DNA of 64,000 nucleotides from Punica granatum (GCF_007655135.1 NC_045132.1:24422354-24486353), one strand, 5' to 3'. Shown: positions 1-12,351, counted from the first letter of the stretch. The notes: generated by a model from the letters alone, not told the origin. Translations and numbers: made by a program.

Positions 1-1806
1 CACACGAGGATTCTGGAAATCATCCATAGCCCCAGCCAATGCTGGAAGAACCTGCTGGTGATATTGCACTTGCAAGTCCGGACCCAAATCGGTTGATAGC
101 TGCCCGATCGCGTTTATTGCTGCCCATCTAACCCGAGGGTGTGGGTCTTGAAATGAGTTTAAAACCATTGATACAACTCTATCCAAGTTCTTAGTCATTA
201 CCTATAATTAATAAGCGAAATTTACAAAACAAAAGCAGTAATCAATACAATGACACACAATTAACGGTTTTCCCAACCAAATGAAATACAATCCCAGATA
301 CCACTGACCATAGGATTACCTTTGAGCAACCCTCAGCTATTTGGGCAATTGCTATTAAGGCGGCATGGTGCTTTTGCCACTCTGGGGCAGCTAGATACGC
401 AGGCAACTGCTCTGAAGCAACGGGAACTACTGTGTTTCCACCTAGTGAAATCGAGAGCCGGTCCAAGCACTCCTGCCCTACGCTATAATTACTTGTCTCT
501 CCTGCATCCTCATCCTCACTCTCCGCACTGTGCCACACAGGATCATCTTCAATGTCCAACAACATCTTCATCAAAATGGCAAAAAGCCTACTAACAAACT
601 GGGGCAGCTTCCTCATCATCCCCGGCGCCCGTTCTCTTGCCTCTGCGAGTGTAATCACAAATTCGATTGCCAAATGTCTGGTAGCCTCTTCCAACGACTC
701 TGCCTCAGCTATTTGCAACATGGAACCCACCACTTCCACCAATTGCCTCCTCAAGAACCTAGGCTCCGTCCCGGCTAGTTCAATCAACAATTCAAGAGCT
801 TCCTGTGCAGTAACCTCTTGCCCACTGTTCAATGCCTGAGTCAACGTGTGCATCATTGCTGGCAATAGGTCCTGGAATCTGTTCATATTGCACGAAAACA
901 TCACATATTATGCAATTCGCTCATTATCTTCAATAACCAGAAACGAAATTTTCCGAGCTCTCTTTTCTGTCTACACAAAATTGACATTGTTGTTTTTACG
1001 AGCCGAAGCTAATCCAATCGAGCTAAGCACAGCATACCATTAGTCCAACATCATGTGCCTCGAGATAGAGTTAGTCGAACGGAAATAACTGCCAGACATT
1101 AGCATAGTACGCAAGGAAGAGAGCTAACAGCAGACCTGTCACGATCGGATGAATTTGACAGACACTGAATAAAATTAATAACAGCATTCAAGGCTGCAAT
1201 CTTCACGTCCGGGTTCGAGGAGGAGGTCAGGCACTGCAGGAAGACCGTGTGGAGCTCCTTGATGTAGGGAGTCAACATGTCGCCTATGTACTGGGCAAGC
1301 TGCGCAAAGATGAGGAACGCAGCCTCCTGGAGCTTGGGGGAATCGGAGGAGACGCACTGGAACATGAAGGGTAGGAGCTCAGGCCAGCCGTTGTCGGGGA
1401 GGATGCTGGAGGCGAGCTCGGAGACGGTGTCGCATAGCTTCTTGGTAATGGATTTCGCCTCCTCGCGCTGAATCGAGGAGAGGAGGATGGATTTGATGGA
1501 GGACTGGGTCTGAAGGGTGAGGCGGGGGTATATGTAGGAGTCGTCCCGGGTGAGGAGCTTGCGGAGTAGGATGGCGGACATGGCGCGGAGCTCCATGAGA
1601 GGGGAGGAGTGGAGAAGGTGGGCGAGCTTGAGGGAAAGGGAGTTGGGATCGGTCTGCTTGGCGAGGTTGAAGAGGGACTCGGCGGTGGATCGCTGGTCGT
1701 TGGAGGAAGACATGAGGTGGGAGATTAGGGTTTCGAAGGGGGCCGCGTCGGGCCCGAGGATCATGGCGAGCTGAGCCTGCTGGAGCTGAGTTGACCCGGG
1801 ATCCAT
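1..1806 (-). CDS. IPO5: Importin-5 (karyopherin beta-3 type), 5' part of gene
   Basis: Nuclear import receptor of the importin-beta family, which carries ribosomal proteins and histones through nuclear pores and releases them on RanGTP. Three exons are visible: 1806-1136, 878-320 and 201-1, joined in frame by GT-AG introns; they encode 477 residues and run off the left edge (family proteins have about 1,100). The start was chosen at [12 protein letters not shown], the usual plant N-terminus. Diagnostic stretches are [37 protein letters not shown] and [19 protein letters not shown], all inside HEAT-repeat helices. The 5' leader is GC- and purine-rich and has telo-box motifs upstream. The closest match by memory is Arabidopsis EMB2734 (At5g19820); its neighbour there is a peptidyl-tRNA hydrolase, as here at 12352. 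No breaks are seen. Confidence 0.95.
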
Positions 1807-2022
1807 CGCCGACGGAGGGTTGATTGGGGCTCTGTACGGTGGCCGCGGCGGAGACAAGGAGGAGGACTATGGAGGCGGGACGGCGGCGACGGCGGCGGCG
1901 GCGATAGGATTGGCGGCGGGCTCTTTGGAGAGAGGGAGGCGCACTCTCTCTCCGCTGCGCTATAAAAGGGGGAATGGGGGAATTGGGGGGGAAGAGGGAA
2001 AAGAGCGGGCGTGTCTCGGCGA

Positions 2023-2098
2023 AGGGTTTGGGGTTATAAAGGCAGAAAATCCAACGCAGACACAAGGGTTTTGATTTTTGATGATATATATATATATA
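2023..2098 (-). promoter_or_regulatory. Core promoter motifs of the importin-5 gene
   Basis: On the minus strand AAACCCT telo-boxes lie at 2065-2071 and 2023-2029, and a TATA-like TTTATAA lies at 2034-2040; an (AT)n run is at 2082-2098. Telo-boxes are typical of plant translation and ribosome-related genes. The transcription start is inferred to lie near 2000. Confidence 0.45.
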
Positions 2099-3646
2099 TT
2101 AAAGATTTATATGTTCTTTTGTTGTGATAATATCATGGATGTACATATTTTTTTTTTTTAGTATGCACCTCAGTATCTGAATTAGGCAGGATTAGTTCAG
2201 ATCAAACTATATGAATTACACCGAATACTATATATAACCTATAATATAGAGTTCAATCTCTTTCTTTGTCTTTGTCTCGCCTTAGAACCCTCATCTAGCA
2301 CCCGTTGTCCTCCCAATTGCTCTGTTACCGACGCGTCTGACGGTGACCAACCTTTCTATTCTCTTTTCCCCTCGTTCTTCTATCATTCATCTCCTATGTT
2401 TCTTTTCCTTCATTACCCAACTCACACAACTCCAGCCCTACTGCCCTGCTCCGCTCAATCCCTGCATCCATTTGCTCCTCGTGCCGATCGGTCTCTCCCT
2501 ATCCTTCCTCTGTGCTCATGCCTTTCCTTCCATTGTTGTTGTAGGTTGCCCAATCCGATCTCCCATCCTCGGACGCCCCTACAGACCGGCATCGAAACGA
2601 CTCAAGTCCTTGCTCACCATAACAATCCAAGCACGAATCGTTTTGGAACCCCTTCAGGTCACCTTTTATTTCGTTTTTGATTAAAAAACTGTGGATTAGA
2701 CGCTTACTATCGACGATTTACCAACGTTGTCCAATGTCGCTCCCTTGTTCGTTTTGGTGTCTCTCCCGGTGGCTTTATAGGGATGTTCTCGATCTATTTC
2801 GTTTGTATCTGTAGCTGGTTTCTCTTGGATTGCGCTGTGTCGGGTCTGGATTGCTCAGAGGCATGTATGTGTGGTCGATTAGGTTTGTCAATGTGCTTAC
2901 TAATAAGGAGTGTTTATCTCTATGTAGCTGGATGGCCGGTGGTGTTGTCGGCAATGTGGTGGTGTTAGACCGATGGTTTGTGGCTGGCCGTCTGGTTAGC
3001 AGTCTCGTTGGCCTTGTGGCCGACAGCGTCGTTGGTATTTTGGTTGGCCTCGTGGTCGGAGGTCCAATGTAATTATGGTGACTTAATAAAATATTACCGT
3101 TCAACCAAGAAAAACCTATAATATTATATTTATATTTATTAAAAAAATGATTTAAATTATTTTTTCAAAAAGTAAACAGGATCATAAATTTTTTAAAATA
3201 ATGAACATATGATCCATTTTTATAGATAATTGACTCACGAGTAAATGGCAATATACCTCCATCCATGAGTATAATATCATGTCTGATGATTATTAAAATT
3301 CAATAATAACTAGAATATAATATTACGTGTGGTCTTCTGTCCATAGCATATCATACATAATATCCTTAAATGATCCAAACAAAGAAACCCTAAAAATATC
3401 CAAACTAAATCTCTACTGAGTCAAGAAAGTAATTTTCAATCAATAACTTTTAAAATACAAATATCAACTACATCACTTCAAAAACCAATCAAAATCTTCT
3501 GAAATATAAATATAAATTTTATTTGCAATTCATTAAAATTTAAAAATATTAAAAAAAGACATTTATAAAAAAACTCTAAAATTTGAGAAAATTCAATTTA
3601 ACAATTAAGCATTTTGAGGTCATATGGCAGACACACCACTTTATAT

Positions 3647-3677
<31 letters not shown>

Positions 3678-5775
3678 GATCGACATAGATTTTTTACTTG
3701 TGTATATATGTACATATGTATATATGCCTTTTATATTGTCTAAATCTAAGCTATATAATAGTACCACCCAATATATATATATATAATATAGTAGATAAAA
3801 AAAGTAAACTAAATAATATTGTCTAAACTGTATAAGTGAACTTACCAATAAAGATAGTCTAAACTAAATATGTGAGACCATGAAAAAAATAAACATATAT
3901 TCCTATTTAAAATAGTAGATAGAAAAAGGGAAATTTTGGGGGAAAAAAAGCAAAATTATGCATTGACTCTAACATTCCAGCGAGCTTTATATTGTCTAAA
4001 CTAAATGAACTAAATAAGCAAGATTTGTAAGCAAGGGGAGAAAAAAAATGAAAAAAGTAAGACCGCAAAAGAAAATATACATACATATGCTTATTTATAA
4101 TAGTAGATAGAAAAAGGGAAAATCTTTGGGGGAAAAAGGAGGGAAATTAAACATTGACCCTAAGATTTTAGTGAAACTATATTCTCACCCTCTTGCGTCC
4201 GAAGACCTTATGCTTTTACCAATATGGGGCTTGATGAGTTTCTTAAAGCCATAATACTTCGATCTAGCGGAGGGTTAAAAATCTCCTATCATTGCATTTG
4301 ATTTGCCACCCTGCTCATCCTCTTGACCTTTGGTCTTCCTCTCATGCTTTTGAAGAGATTTGCAAATGCAAAAACTTAAAATATCACTCGTGTAAACAAA
4401 ACGAGATTGATTTGAAGGTATTATAATAGGTATAAAATATGGCACAACTCCTCATAACTAAGAATTCTTGTGAACTATTATAAAATAATATGTTGCAACG
4501 AATTCTTTATAGAATTGATTTGGCTCTTGAGCTCGTCAAGTTATGGAAGCCTAGTTTGGCTCCATAAAGTCCATGTGACAAAAGAACGTAAACACGCTAT
4601 TAGCAGAAATATAATGCTATTGGAAATTAATATTTTAAGGGGAACATATGTAATTTCTCAGCATTTGTGGATGGTCTGTGATTGCTTTTTGAAGTATAGG
4701 ATTTTTAGATGCAATTACTATTACTCGGTGTCATATTACAGATAAAAAAAAAAGGGAAAATAAAGTGGAGTGGGGCTAATTATAGGGCACATCAAGGATA
4801 AATGGATGCTCTTTTATATATATATATATAGGATAAATGGATGCTTAGCTGTGGTCTGTGTGTCATGAATCATGATGATTAAATGTCCTTTTTTGTGTTT
4901 TGGAGGGAAATAAACATTTATGGAATAATAAATAATTAAACAATTTATATAAAAATAAAAAGAAAAATGGTAGCAAGCAGCAACAAGCATTAATCAGTTG
5001 ACAGCCTTCAAACTTTCAACCTTATTAAATGTCATGCTATTTAAAAACTAATATATATACTAACATCATTGATTATAACATTTCTTAATTTGTGCCTCTG
5101 TTGCTTACTGGCTGGTAATTCATTTGCTTAGAATATCATGATTAAATTCTCGGTCACAGTAATTTTACCAACAAATATGGACATCATTGTCTAATTATCC
5201 GGATGTTGATTTGCAATTACCATTGAAGCATTCTTAGGCATGCTAGGATTTTCGAGCTAATTTTCACGGTTCTAGCGTTGGTTGCATTTTTAGTTCTATT
5301 CCCCCTTCTTTATTATTGTTAAGCAATCTATTACAACGCAAAGTTATTGGAGACAACCAAGATATAAAGGGACGGGGGACAATCGCTACAAGTAAAATTT
5401 TTGGGGGAGGTAATTGAGATGAAAGTAAGTTCAGGGGGCAAATTGCAGTTAACATAACTCAGTAATATAACATGAGATGGTTGCATAAGCGGCGCCGTCT
5501 CTCGCCCTAATTGCACGCTTAAGTCCAGGGAGCGCCCGCAAAACGCGTTTCCCCGGCCGCCGTACTTTTATATAACTCTAGTGCTTATGTATGCAATATG
5601 CTTGAGAAAATTATATATACATTACATATAATATGTGTTTAAATTTGTTTTATAATTTTGAACTTTAGAAATTGTGAACGAAAGGAAAAAATAAAGATTT
5701 AGAACAAATGTGTAATGGAAAATTTTTAGAACTCATCTCATCTCTTGTACTTTACAAATTAACTTTTTATATCGT
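2099..5775. other. Intergenic, AT-rich, no gene supported
   Basis: About 3.7 kb between importin-5 and the copia element. Part 2250-3075 is less AT-rich and ends near an AATAAA at 3085, so it may be a decayed transposon or a non-coding transcript, but none of its short open frames resembles a known protein. Part 3100-5260 is AT-rich with a (TA)n run at 3648-3676 and a tandem duplication at 3857-4164. Part 5265-5580 is GC-richer. Confidence 0.6.
3857..4164. repeat. Two-copy tandem duplication in intergenic DNA
   Basis: Unit 1 is 3857-3972 and unit 2 is 3994-4164. Both start GTCTAAACTAAAT, share TAGTAGATAGAAAAAGGGAAA and end CATTGACYCTAA. Unit 2 carries an extra block of about 50 bp near its start. 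A weak third copy begins near 3785. Confidence 0.6.
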
Positions 5776-5780
5776 GAAAT

Positions 5781-6008
5781 TATTGAGAGATACTCGTGAT
5801 CTCGGGATACACGTCCCTAGGATATCCGAGATACATTTCCGTTTTTGTCGGGATATCACAATCTTCTAGTTTAAGTAGTTTCCATTTTGTTATAGAATAG
5901 TTAGTTAGTTTCCCTCTTTGACTTTTTTGATATATATTATATTTGTAGCCGAGATCGAGATTTCTCTGAATGAATGTTATGAATTCATCCCAGTTTTGTG
6001 TCTGAGCA
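5781..6008 (+). repeat. 5' LTR of copia element
   Basis: It matches 10531-10758 over its full 228 bp. A TATA-like TATATATTAT at 5931-5940 is the probable U3 promoter. Confidence 0.95.
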
Positions 6009-6020
6009 TGGTATCAGAGC
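6009..6020 (+). other. Primer binding site of copia element
   Basis: TGGTATCAGAGC directly after the 5' LTR is the standard complement of the 3' end of initiator methionine tRNA, used to prime minus-strand synthesis in plant copia elements. Confidence 0.9.
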
Positions 6021-6067
6021 AAGGGCTCTATCTGAAACTTGTGAGACCCGAGGCTTGATGAGGTGAC

Positions 6068-6690
6068 ATGACGAAGAGGGAGGACAAGGAAGAAGGTTCG
6101 GGTAAAGGGATGCGGGATTCTGCAGTATATAGGATTGGGAGCTCGGATTCCACGGGAGTCCAGATTACTTCTTGTTTGCTCAATGGAGAGAACTATTTGA
6201 CGTGGTCAAGGGCGATGACGATCGCATTGATGGCGAAGGGAAATTTGGGATTTGTGGAAGGTAGAGTTCCGAAACCGCCACCAGGTGACTTGAACCTGGA
6301 AAACTGGGAGATGTGCAACTCCTTGGTTTTAGCTTGGATTTTCAATGGCCTGGAAAGGGAGCTACAGCCGAGTGCGACTTATACTACGGAGGCAAAGATG
6401 CTTTGGGATGATCTTTGGGATGATCTTTGCGACTTATCCTCTACCCACACTCAGCCGAATATATCAGATGGTTTCGGAAGAGGAAAACCAGTTTGTTGTT
6501 GCTCGTTCTCGGGAGACAGCGTGCACACTGGAGGGAGGAGTCGAACTGGGGGCGTTTGCTGTCAAAGGTGTTGCTGAAAACCGACAGGGGCAGCATTGGA
6601 CAGCGGAGGGCAAACCGATATGTGATCATTGTGGTTGACCCCGCCACATCAAAAGCTCGTGCTGGGCACTCCATGGTCCACCTGTAGAAG
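6068..6690 (+). pseudogene. Broken copia gag (capsid) region
   Basis: The first frame opens at 6068 and contains the plant copia gag signature LNGENYLTWSRAM. A small duplicated segment (TGGGATGATCTT twice, about 6406-6429) is followed by a frame change; the nucleocapsid region continues in another frame from about 6345. The zinc-knuckle region (ICDHCG then RHIKSSCW, about 6610-6665) carries an in-frame TGA. It is therefore not translatable as one protein. Confidence 0.85.
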
Positions 6691-6969
6691 GAAGCAAAGG
6701 AAGAGGAAAGAAGATATCCGGGCAAGGAAAACAAGGAGCTTTTGGGCAGTGGAAGGCACCCGGACAAGCTTCAGGCCAGCGGTGGAAAGGGACGGGTCAA
6801 GGCACTCAGAATTCATTGGGAGGATGGACAGGAGGTCGGGCGGCTAGGATTGGTATGGCTGGCGCTGTACATGAAGGAGCAGGATCCAGCGGTAGCAGTA
6901 ATTCATTTTCGGGATTTTCAAATTCCCAACTCGAGACACTGCTCAATCTGATTGCTGTGCATGAAGGGA

Positions 6970-9900
6970 AGAACGAGCCATTAGTCGGTAAACACAAGAA
7001 TGATTTTATTTTTGTTAAAAATGGGGAATGGATAATTGATACAGGGGCTTCGAGACATATGACTGGATATGCGAGCTATTTAGACGATTCGAGATCTATT
7101 GGAGACAAATTTTCTGTTTATATTCCTAATGGGGTTTCTATTCGAGCAACAAACGTGGAGATGTGCGACTTGGGAATTCTTTCGTATTGCAGGATGTTAT
7201 ATTTGTGCCGGAATTCAATTACAACTTAATCTTGGTGGGCTAGTTAAGTAAAGATATGGATTGTCTAGTTACATTCTTACCTGAGTTATGTGTGATACAT
7301 GACCGCATATCGAGGAGGATGATTGGGCTGGGTGAGCTCAAAGGGGGGATATACTACTTGCGGTGGCTTTCATCCACGGCGTTGGCTTGTCAAGCTCAGG
7401 GAGTTAGTTCGGGAAACATATGGCACAAACGACTTGGGCACCCATCCAGTGGCGTTAGAATAAGTGAGATTAATTTTGACTCCAGAAATAAGAATTGTGA
7501 TGTATGCATTCGAGCTAAACAAACTTGTTTGCAATTTGGTTTGAGTTCGAATAAAGCGATATTGCCATTTAATCTTGTGCACTGTGATTTGTGGGGCCCT
7601 TATAAGGAGAAATCGATATCTGGTGCAAGTTATTTCTTGACTATAGTGGATGATCATAATCGAGCAGTCCGGTTGTATATGTTGAAGGATAAAACAGAAG
7701 CTCGACAAAGCTTGATAGCATTCTATAACCTAGTTAAAAATCAGTTTTGAACCACTATGAAGGTGGTACGAAGCGATAATGGGCTAGAATTTCTTTCTCG
7801 GGAGTTGCAGGATTTCTTTTATTGGAATGGGAAGACTTCTTGTACAAACACCCTGCAACAAAATGGACGAGTAGAAAGGAAACACAGACACATTCTTAAT
7901 GTCGCCCGAGCGTTATTGTTTCAAGTGTCCCTCCCTAAATATTTATGGGGAGAAAGTGTTGCAACGACGGCCTATTTGATTAATCTGCTACCTACTCAAA
8001 TATTGGGAGGTAAGAGTCCACATGAAGTTCTTTTTCGGAGGAAGCCGCAGTATTCTAATTTGCGGGTGTTTGGATCTCTATGTTATGCACATCGCCAACC
8101 ACGTAATCGGGATAAGTTTGCTGAGAGATCGCGAAGATGCATATTTATGGGGTATCTGCATGGAAAGAAAGGATGGCAGGTGTTTGATTTGGAGAAAGAA
8201 GAGTTCTTTGTCTCACGGGATGTACAATTCATTGAAAATGAATTTCCGTTCGAGGGAGTTAATCACTCGAAGATGACATCAGGTAATCCACTATTTTTTC
8301 CGAAGACATGGGTTGAAGAGAATGATAATTTCGAGGGGGAGGAATATATGTGGCACATCAATGAGCAATCAGATGAAGATAAAGGGGCTTACGATGGGTC
8401 ACGGATCAGCCCATCGCCAGAAATTATGGGCGGGTCTCTGGGGAGTCCAATTAGGGTAGAAAGCGAATGGGGACAAGAGTAGCCCACAAATAATTGACAT
8501 TGATAAGCCCAAGGGAAGAAGTGCAGTTTGGCTCACAGACAAGAGGCTCCGCTGGGCCTCAGGAAGACCTTCGGTCTAGCCCACCGACGGAAAATTCCAA
8601 TGGGCTTCCGAGAAAACAAAATCAGAGGCAACAGATTCAGCCCACAAGCCGAACTGACCAGGCCCAACATTCTAGTAGAGAGATTCGAGCGCCAACATAT
8701 TTGAAAGATTTTGTTGATCACGAGTATCTCTCAATATGTCGTATCCCATTGAGACTTATTTGGCTCAAACAAGTTCTTCTAATATGGATTTGTCTTATTT
8801 GGCTGCAATTGATTCGGATGTCGAGCCTAGGACTTATCAAGAAGCGATTCGTGATCCTCAGTGAAGAGCCGCAATGGCAGAAGAAATACGAGCATTAGAG
8901 TTGAACCAAACCTGGATATTAGAGACATTACCTCAAGGTAAACGACCCATAGATTGCAAATGGGTGTACAAGATAAAGCGACGTGCTGGGAGTGTGGAGC
9001 GCTATAAAGCGCGGTTGGTTGCGAAAGGATTCACTCAGGTAGAAGGTATTGATTTTCATGAGACTTTTGCTCCTGTGGTTAAATTAGTTACCGTGCGATG
9101 TCTGTTGACTGTGCCGGTAGCAAGGGGCTGGGAAACACACCAAATGGATGTGCGGAATGCTTTTCTACGTGGAGATCTAGATGAAGAGGTATATATGAAG
9201 TTACCACGTGGTTTTTCTTCTCGTAAAGGAGGGGTTGTTTGTCGTCTCCAGAAGTCTCTTTATGGTCTTCGGCAGGCCTCGCGCAACTGGTATTCTAAGT
9301 TTACGAATGCACTACAAAGATATGATTTTCAACAATCTGATGCTGATTATTCCTTGTTTATTTATTCGAAGGAAGATATATTTATGGGAGTTCTAGTTTA
9401 TATGGATGACCTTATAGTAGTTGGCAACATTTATGAGCATTGTGCTTCATTCAAGAAGTATCTTCATCGGTGTTTCAGGATTAAGGATCTTGGTCCACTG
9501 AAATATTTTCTAGGAATTGAGGTAACTTGTACCGACTCTGGTCTCTTTCTTTATCATAGGAAATATGCACTTGATATTCTAACCGAGTGCGGGATGCTGG
9601 GGTCCAAACCCTCTTATTTTCCCATGGAGCAGAATCATGGACTTACAATTGGTTTGGGTTCTCGTCTTGAAGATGCAAGTAGATACAGACGGTTGATTGG
9701 TCGGTTAATTTATCCGACCATAACGAGACCAGATTTGTGTTATTCGATGCATATATTGGCACAATTCATGCAGGATCCGCGTCAGTCACATTGGGATGCG
9801 GCTATAAGAGTGATACGCTATCTGAAGCAGTCACCGGGACAAGGGATTTCATACAGCCTGACTCTTTAGATCTTGTGGCTTACTGTGATTCAGATTGGGT

Positions 9901-10523
9901 GAGCTGCCCCATGACAAGACGATCAGTTACATGATACTTCATTACGCTTGGAGGATCACCGCTCTCTTGGAAGACCAAGAAACAGACTATAGTGTCTCGA
10001 TCGTTTGCAGAAGTTGAGTATAGAGCTATAGCAGCAACTGTAAGCGAGGTACTTTGGCTGCGAAGTTTATTAGGGTGCGTTTGATTTTAGAGTTAAAGTA
10101 ACTTTGATTTTGATTGTGGAAAAAGACAAATGAGATGGTATTCTAAATTTGACTTGGGAAACGTGTGTTTTTGTTGTTTAGTGGGTAGAGTTAAAATCAA
10201 AATCACGATTCTAAAATCCAACCTAAATTTCAAATGGGGCCTTAAACTCTCTTGGAGTTCAGACTGCTCATCCTACAAGATTGTTCTGCGACAATCAGGC
10301 TGCTTTACACATTGCAACCAATCCTGTGTTTCACGAGAGAACTAAACACATTGAAATAGATTGTCATTTTATTCGTGAACACATTCAATCTCGAGTCATT
10401 GCCACTGCACGAGTTCCAACCAGATTGCAGCTCGTAGACATATTTACGAAGGCTTTGGGTCAAGAACGTTTTACATTTCTTCTCAGCAAGTTGGGCATTC
10501 GTCAGTCTCATGCTCCAACTTGA
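6970..10523 (+). pseudogene. Broken copia pol: protease, integrase, RT, RNase H
   Basis: The protease active site DTGA is at 7038-7049. The integrase starts with the pre-integrase zinc finger (WHKRLGH then CDVC, from 7421) and its catalytic core (HCDLWGPY near 7577, RSDNG near 7769). An in-frame TGA near 7748 splits the integrase, and further breaks lie at about 8480-8870. Reverse transcriptase covers 8874-9869 with the YMDD active site at 9399-9410. RNase H follows (YCDSDW near 9880) and resumes after the MITE with [11 protein letters not shown] and [12 protein letters not shown], stopping at 10523. Family order and motifs are clear; function is lost in this copy. Confidence 0.9.
10073..10241. 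mobile_element. Tourist-type MITE nested in copia RNase H
   Basis: A 169-bp non-coding insert flanked by TTA (10070-10072 and 10242-10244). Ends are imperfect inverted repeats: GGGTGCGTTTGATTTTAG on the left and the complement of CTAAATTTCAAATGGGGCC on the right. The TTA duplication plus G-rich terminus is the PIF/Harbinger (Tourist) pattern. Leaving out the insert and one TTA, the flanking RNase H frame is continuous. Confidence 0.85.
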
Positions 10524-10530
10524 GGGGGAG
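10519..10530 (+). other. Polypurine tract of copia element
   Basis: CTTGAGGGGGAG lies immediately before the 3' LTR. This is the usual plus-strand primer of plant copia elements. Confidence 0.85.
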
Positions 10531-10758
10531 TATTGAGAGATACTCGTGATCCCGAGATACACTTCCCTAGGATATCCGAGATACACTTCCGTTTTTGTCT
10601 GGATATCACAATCTTCTAATTTAAGTAGTTTTCATTTTGTTATAGAATAGTTAGTTAGTTTCCCTCTTTGACTTTTCTGATATATATTATATTTGCAGCC
10701 GAGACCGAGATTTCTCTGAATGAATGTTATGAATTCATCCCAGTTTTGTGTTTGAGCA
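10531..10758 (+). repeat. 3' LTR of copia element
   Basis: 228 bp, matching the 5' LTR; followed by the second GAAAT target copy at 10759-10763. Confidence 0.95.
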
Positions 10759-10763
10759 GAAAT

Positions 10764-12351
10764 CTAAAAAAATATTGATCAAACGACTTATGAAAAAGTA
10801 TTGAAGAAACTCATTTAACTAATATTAATTACGAAAATTATTATTGTATATAAGTATAGCTTTGTTAAACCATGTCAAAAATGTGTTCAACCCAATAATC
10901 AACAAACTAGAAAAACGATATGTTTTGAGTTAGATTTTTTAAAATTTGTGCACTCCAATTTTCCCTAATTATATATGACGATCAACACTTATCGTACTTC
11001 TTATTATTTCTTTCTGTAATTATGTCATTAAAATCGATCGAGATTAGTGTAACTATAAAAAAGAAAGTATTATAAAACCTCTGTGGCTAAAATAACACAT
11101 GGAACGGGGATAGGATTTTTCTATTAGGTTCATTGGCAAAGTCACATTGAAGGGCACGAGTTAATGTTTTGCTAAAACGAACGAGACAAATTTAAAATAT
11201 AGATTTCATATGTATCGAGTGAATGAACATAAAGGAATAGGCATGTGATTTGTTCGGATTTCGCTCCGCGACTACCTTACATCTAGTTCTCGTGTTACTA
11301 AACCGAGTGCGATTGAACATCGAGCGGAACGACACTTCATCCTCGACTAGCCCTCTTAAATAGATTTGGCTTGGACAGCCACTAAATTATTCAATGACCA
11401 AACCAGACAAGTTTTGTTGTCTCCATAGAGCCTTGTGTCCGTATAAATACAATTTATCGATGCAATTAGTGTAGAATTAACCATGTAAGAGTGAACTTAT
11501 AAAAGAAAAACCATGTAAGATTAGTGGTGTCTAGGGGTGTGCATGGATTTTCGATATACTCGAAACTAGTTGGACCATATCCGAAAGGAACATGGTAGGG
11601 TTTGGATAATAAATTAGGAAACCAATGAAAACTGATTTTGGCTCCGGTTCAGCGTACGGAGTATGTAGAACTGAAACCGTTATCAGAAACCGGTTCCATT
11701 TTAATTGTTTTTCATTTTATATTTGAAAATATTAAAGATAACTTCCTTTCTAAAAAATAATAAAGAAAAACTGGAAAAAAAATAAAAAAATCTAACTCTA
11801 GACCGATTCTTTCTCTGCCGTTCGACTCCTCCGGTCGTCGCTGCTCCTCTCGGCGCTCGCCTGCTCCCCTCCTCCTGCCGCCGCTGCTCCTGCTTGGCGC
11901 TCTACCGCTCCCTCGTTCTAGTCCTCCTGTCGCTGCTTCTGCTCGCCCTCCCGCTCGACTTCGACCGTCGCTGCTGTCTCGGCTCCTCCCTTCGACGGCC
12001 ACCCCTGCCGCTGCTGCGGCTCCTCCCCCCTTCGACTGCCCCTGGTGAGTCGTCGACTGACTCGACTCTGTCTCCCCTCTCTCTCCTTAGCTCCGCTTGC
12101 TCTTGTTCCGAAGAGGAAACGATACAGTAGGAGAGAATGGGATGCAATGTCGGTCGAATCCATTGGACTGCTTGATTTCGAAAAAAATTATGGGTCGTGT
12201 TAAATTTTTAAAAACTCGGGAGTGAAATTTTCTGCTCTCTCTCTCTCTCTGTTCCCGCAGTGTCCCGTCGATTTTCACATCTCCTCTCACAGCTGGGTGA
12301 CAGAATCGCCGGACTCCATAGAAGGACTCCTTCGGCTTCGCTCGGTCGCCG
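10764..12351. other. Intergenic; possible hAT-type end and CT-rich block
   Basis: No gene supported. AGGGGTGTGCATGG near 11533 resembles the terminus of many plant hAT-type elements, but I did not find the opposite end. A GC/CT-rich block at 11815-12110 gives long low-complexity frames on both strands. The last 150 bp holds a (CT)n leader and is probably the 5' UTR of the next gene. Confidence 0.5.

Larger units (their letters stand above)
5781..10758 (+). mobile_element. Ty1/copia LTR retrotransposon, degenerate
   Basis: A 4,978-bp element with two 228-bp LTRs (5781-6008 and 10531-10758). I count 11 differences between them, mostly transitions, so about 95% identity. It is flanked by the 5-bp target duplication GAAAT (5776-5780 and 10759-10763). 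The order gag, protease, integrase, reverse transcriptase, RNase H defines Ty1/copia. The coding region has several stops and frameshifts, and a 169-bp MITE sits in RNase H, so this copy cannot make its own proteins. The LTRs begin TATTGAG and end GAGCA, so the termini are TA...CA rather than TG...CA. It lies between importin-5 and peptidyl-tRNA hydrolase. The lineage within copia was not assigned. Confidence 0.95.

Noticed and set aside
1379..2065. 228-codon Arg/Pro-rich frame on the minus strand
   Set aside because: It overlaps importin-5 exon 1 and its leader in another frame; composition is low complexity.
2343..3072. Group of overlapping 80-113-codon frames
   Set aside because: Frames on both strands have similar lengths and no conserved motifs; treated as intergenic or decayed transposon DNA.
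4792..4848. Target duplication AGGATAAATGGATGCT around a (TA)n run
   Set aside because: The segment between the copies is only a short AT repeat, so replication slippage is simpler than a transposon.
11712..12163. Ser/Arg-rich open frames on both strands, looking like an SR protein
   Set aside because: They come from a CT-rich low-complexity block; no RRM, no exon structure.
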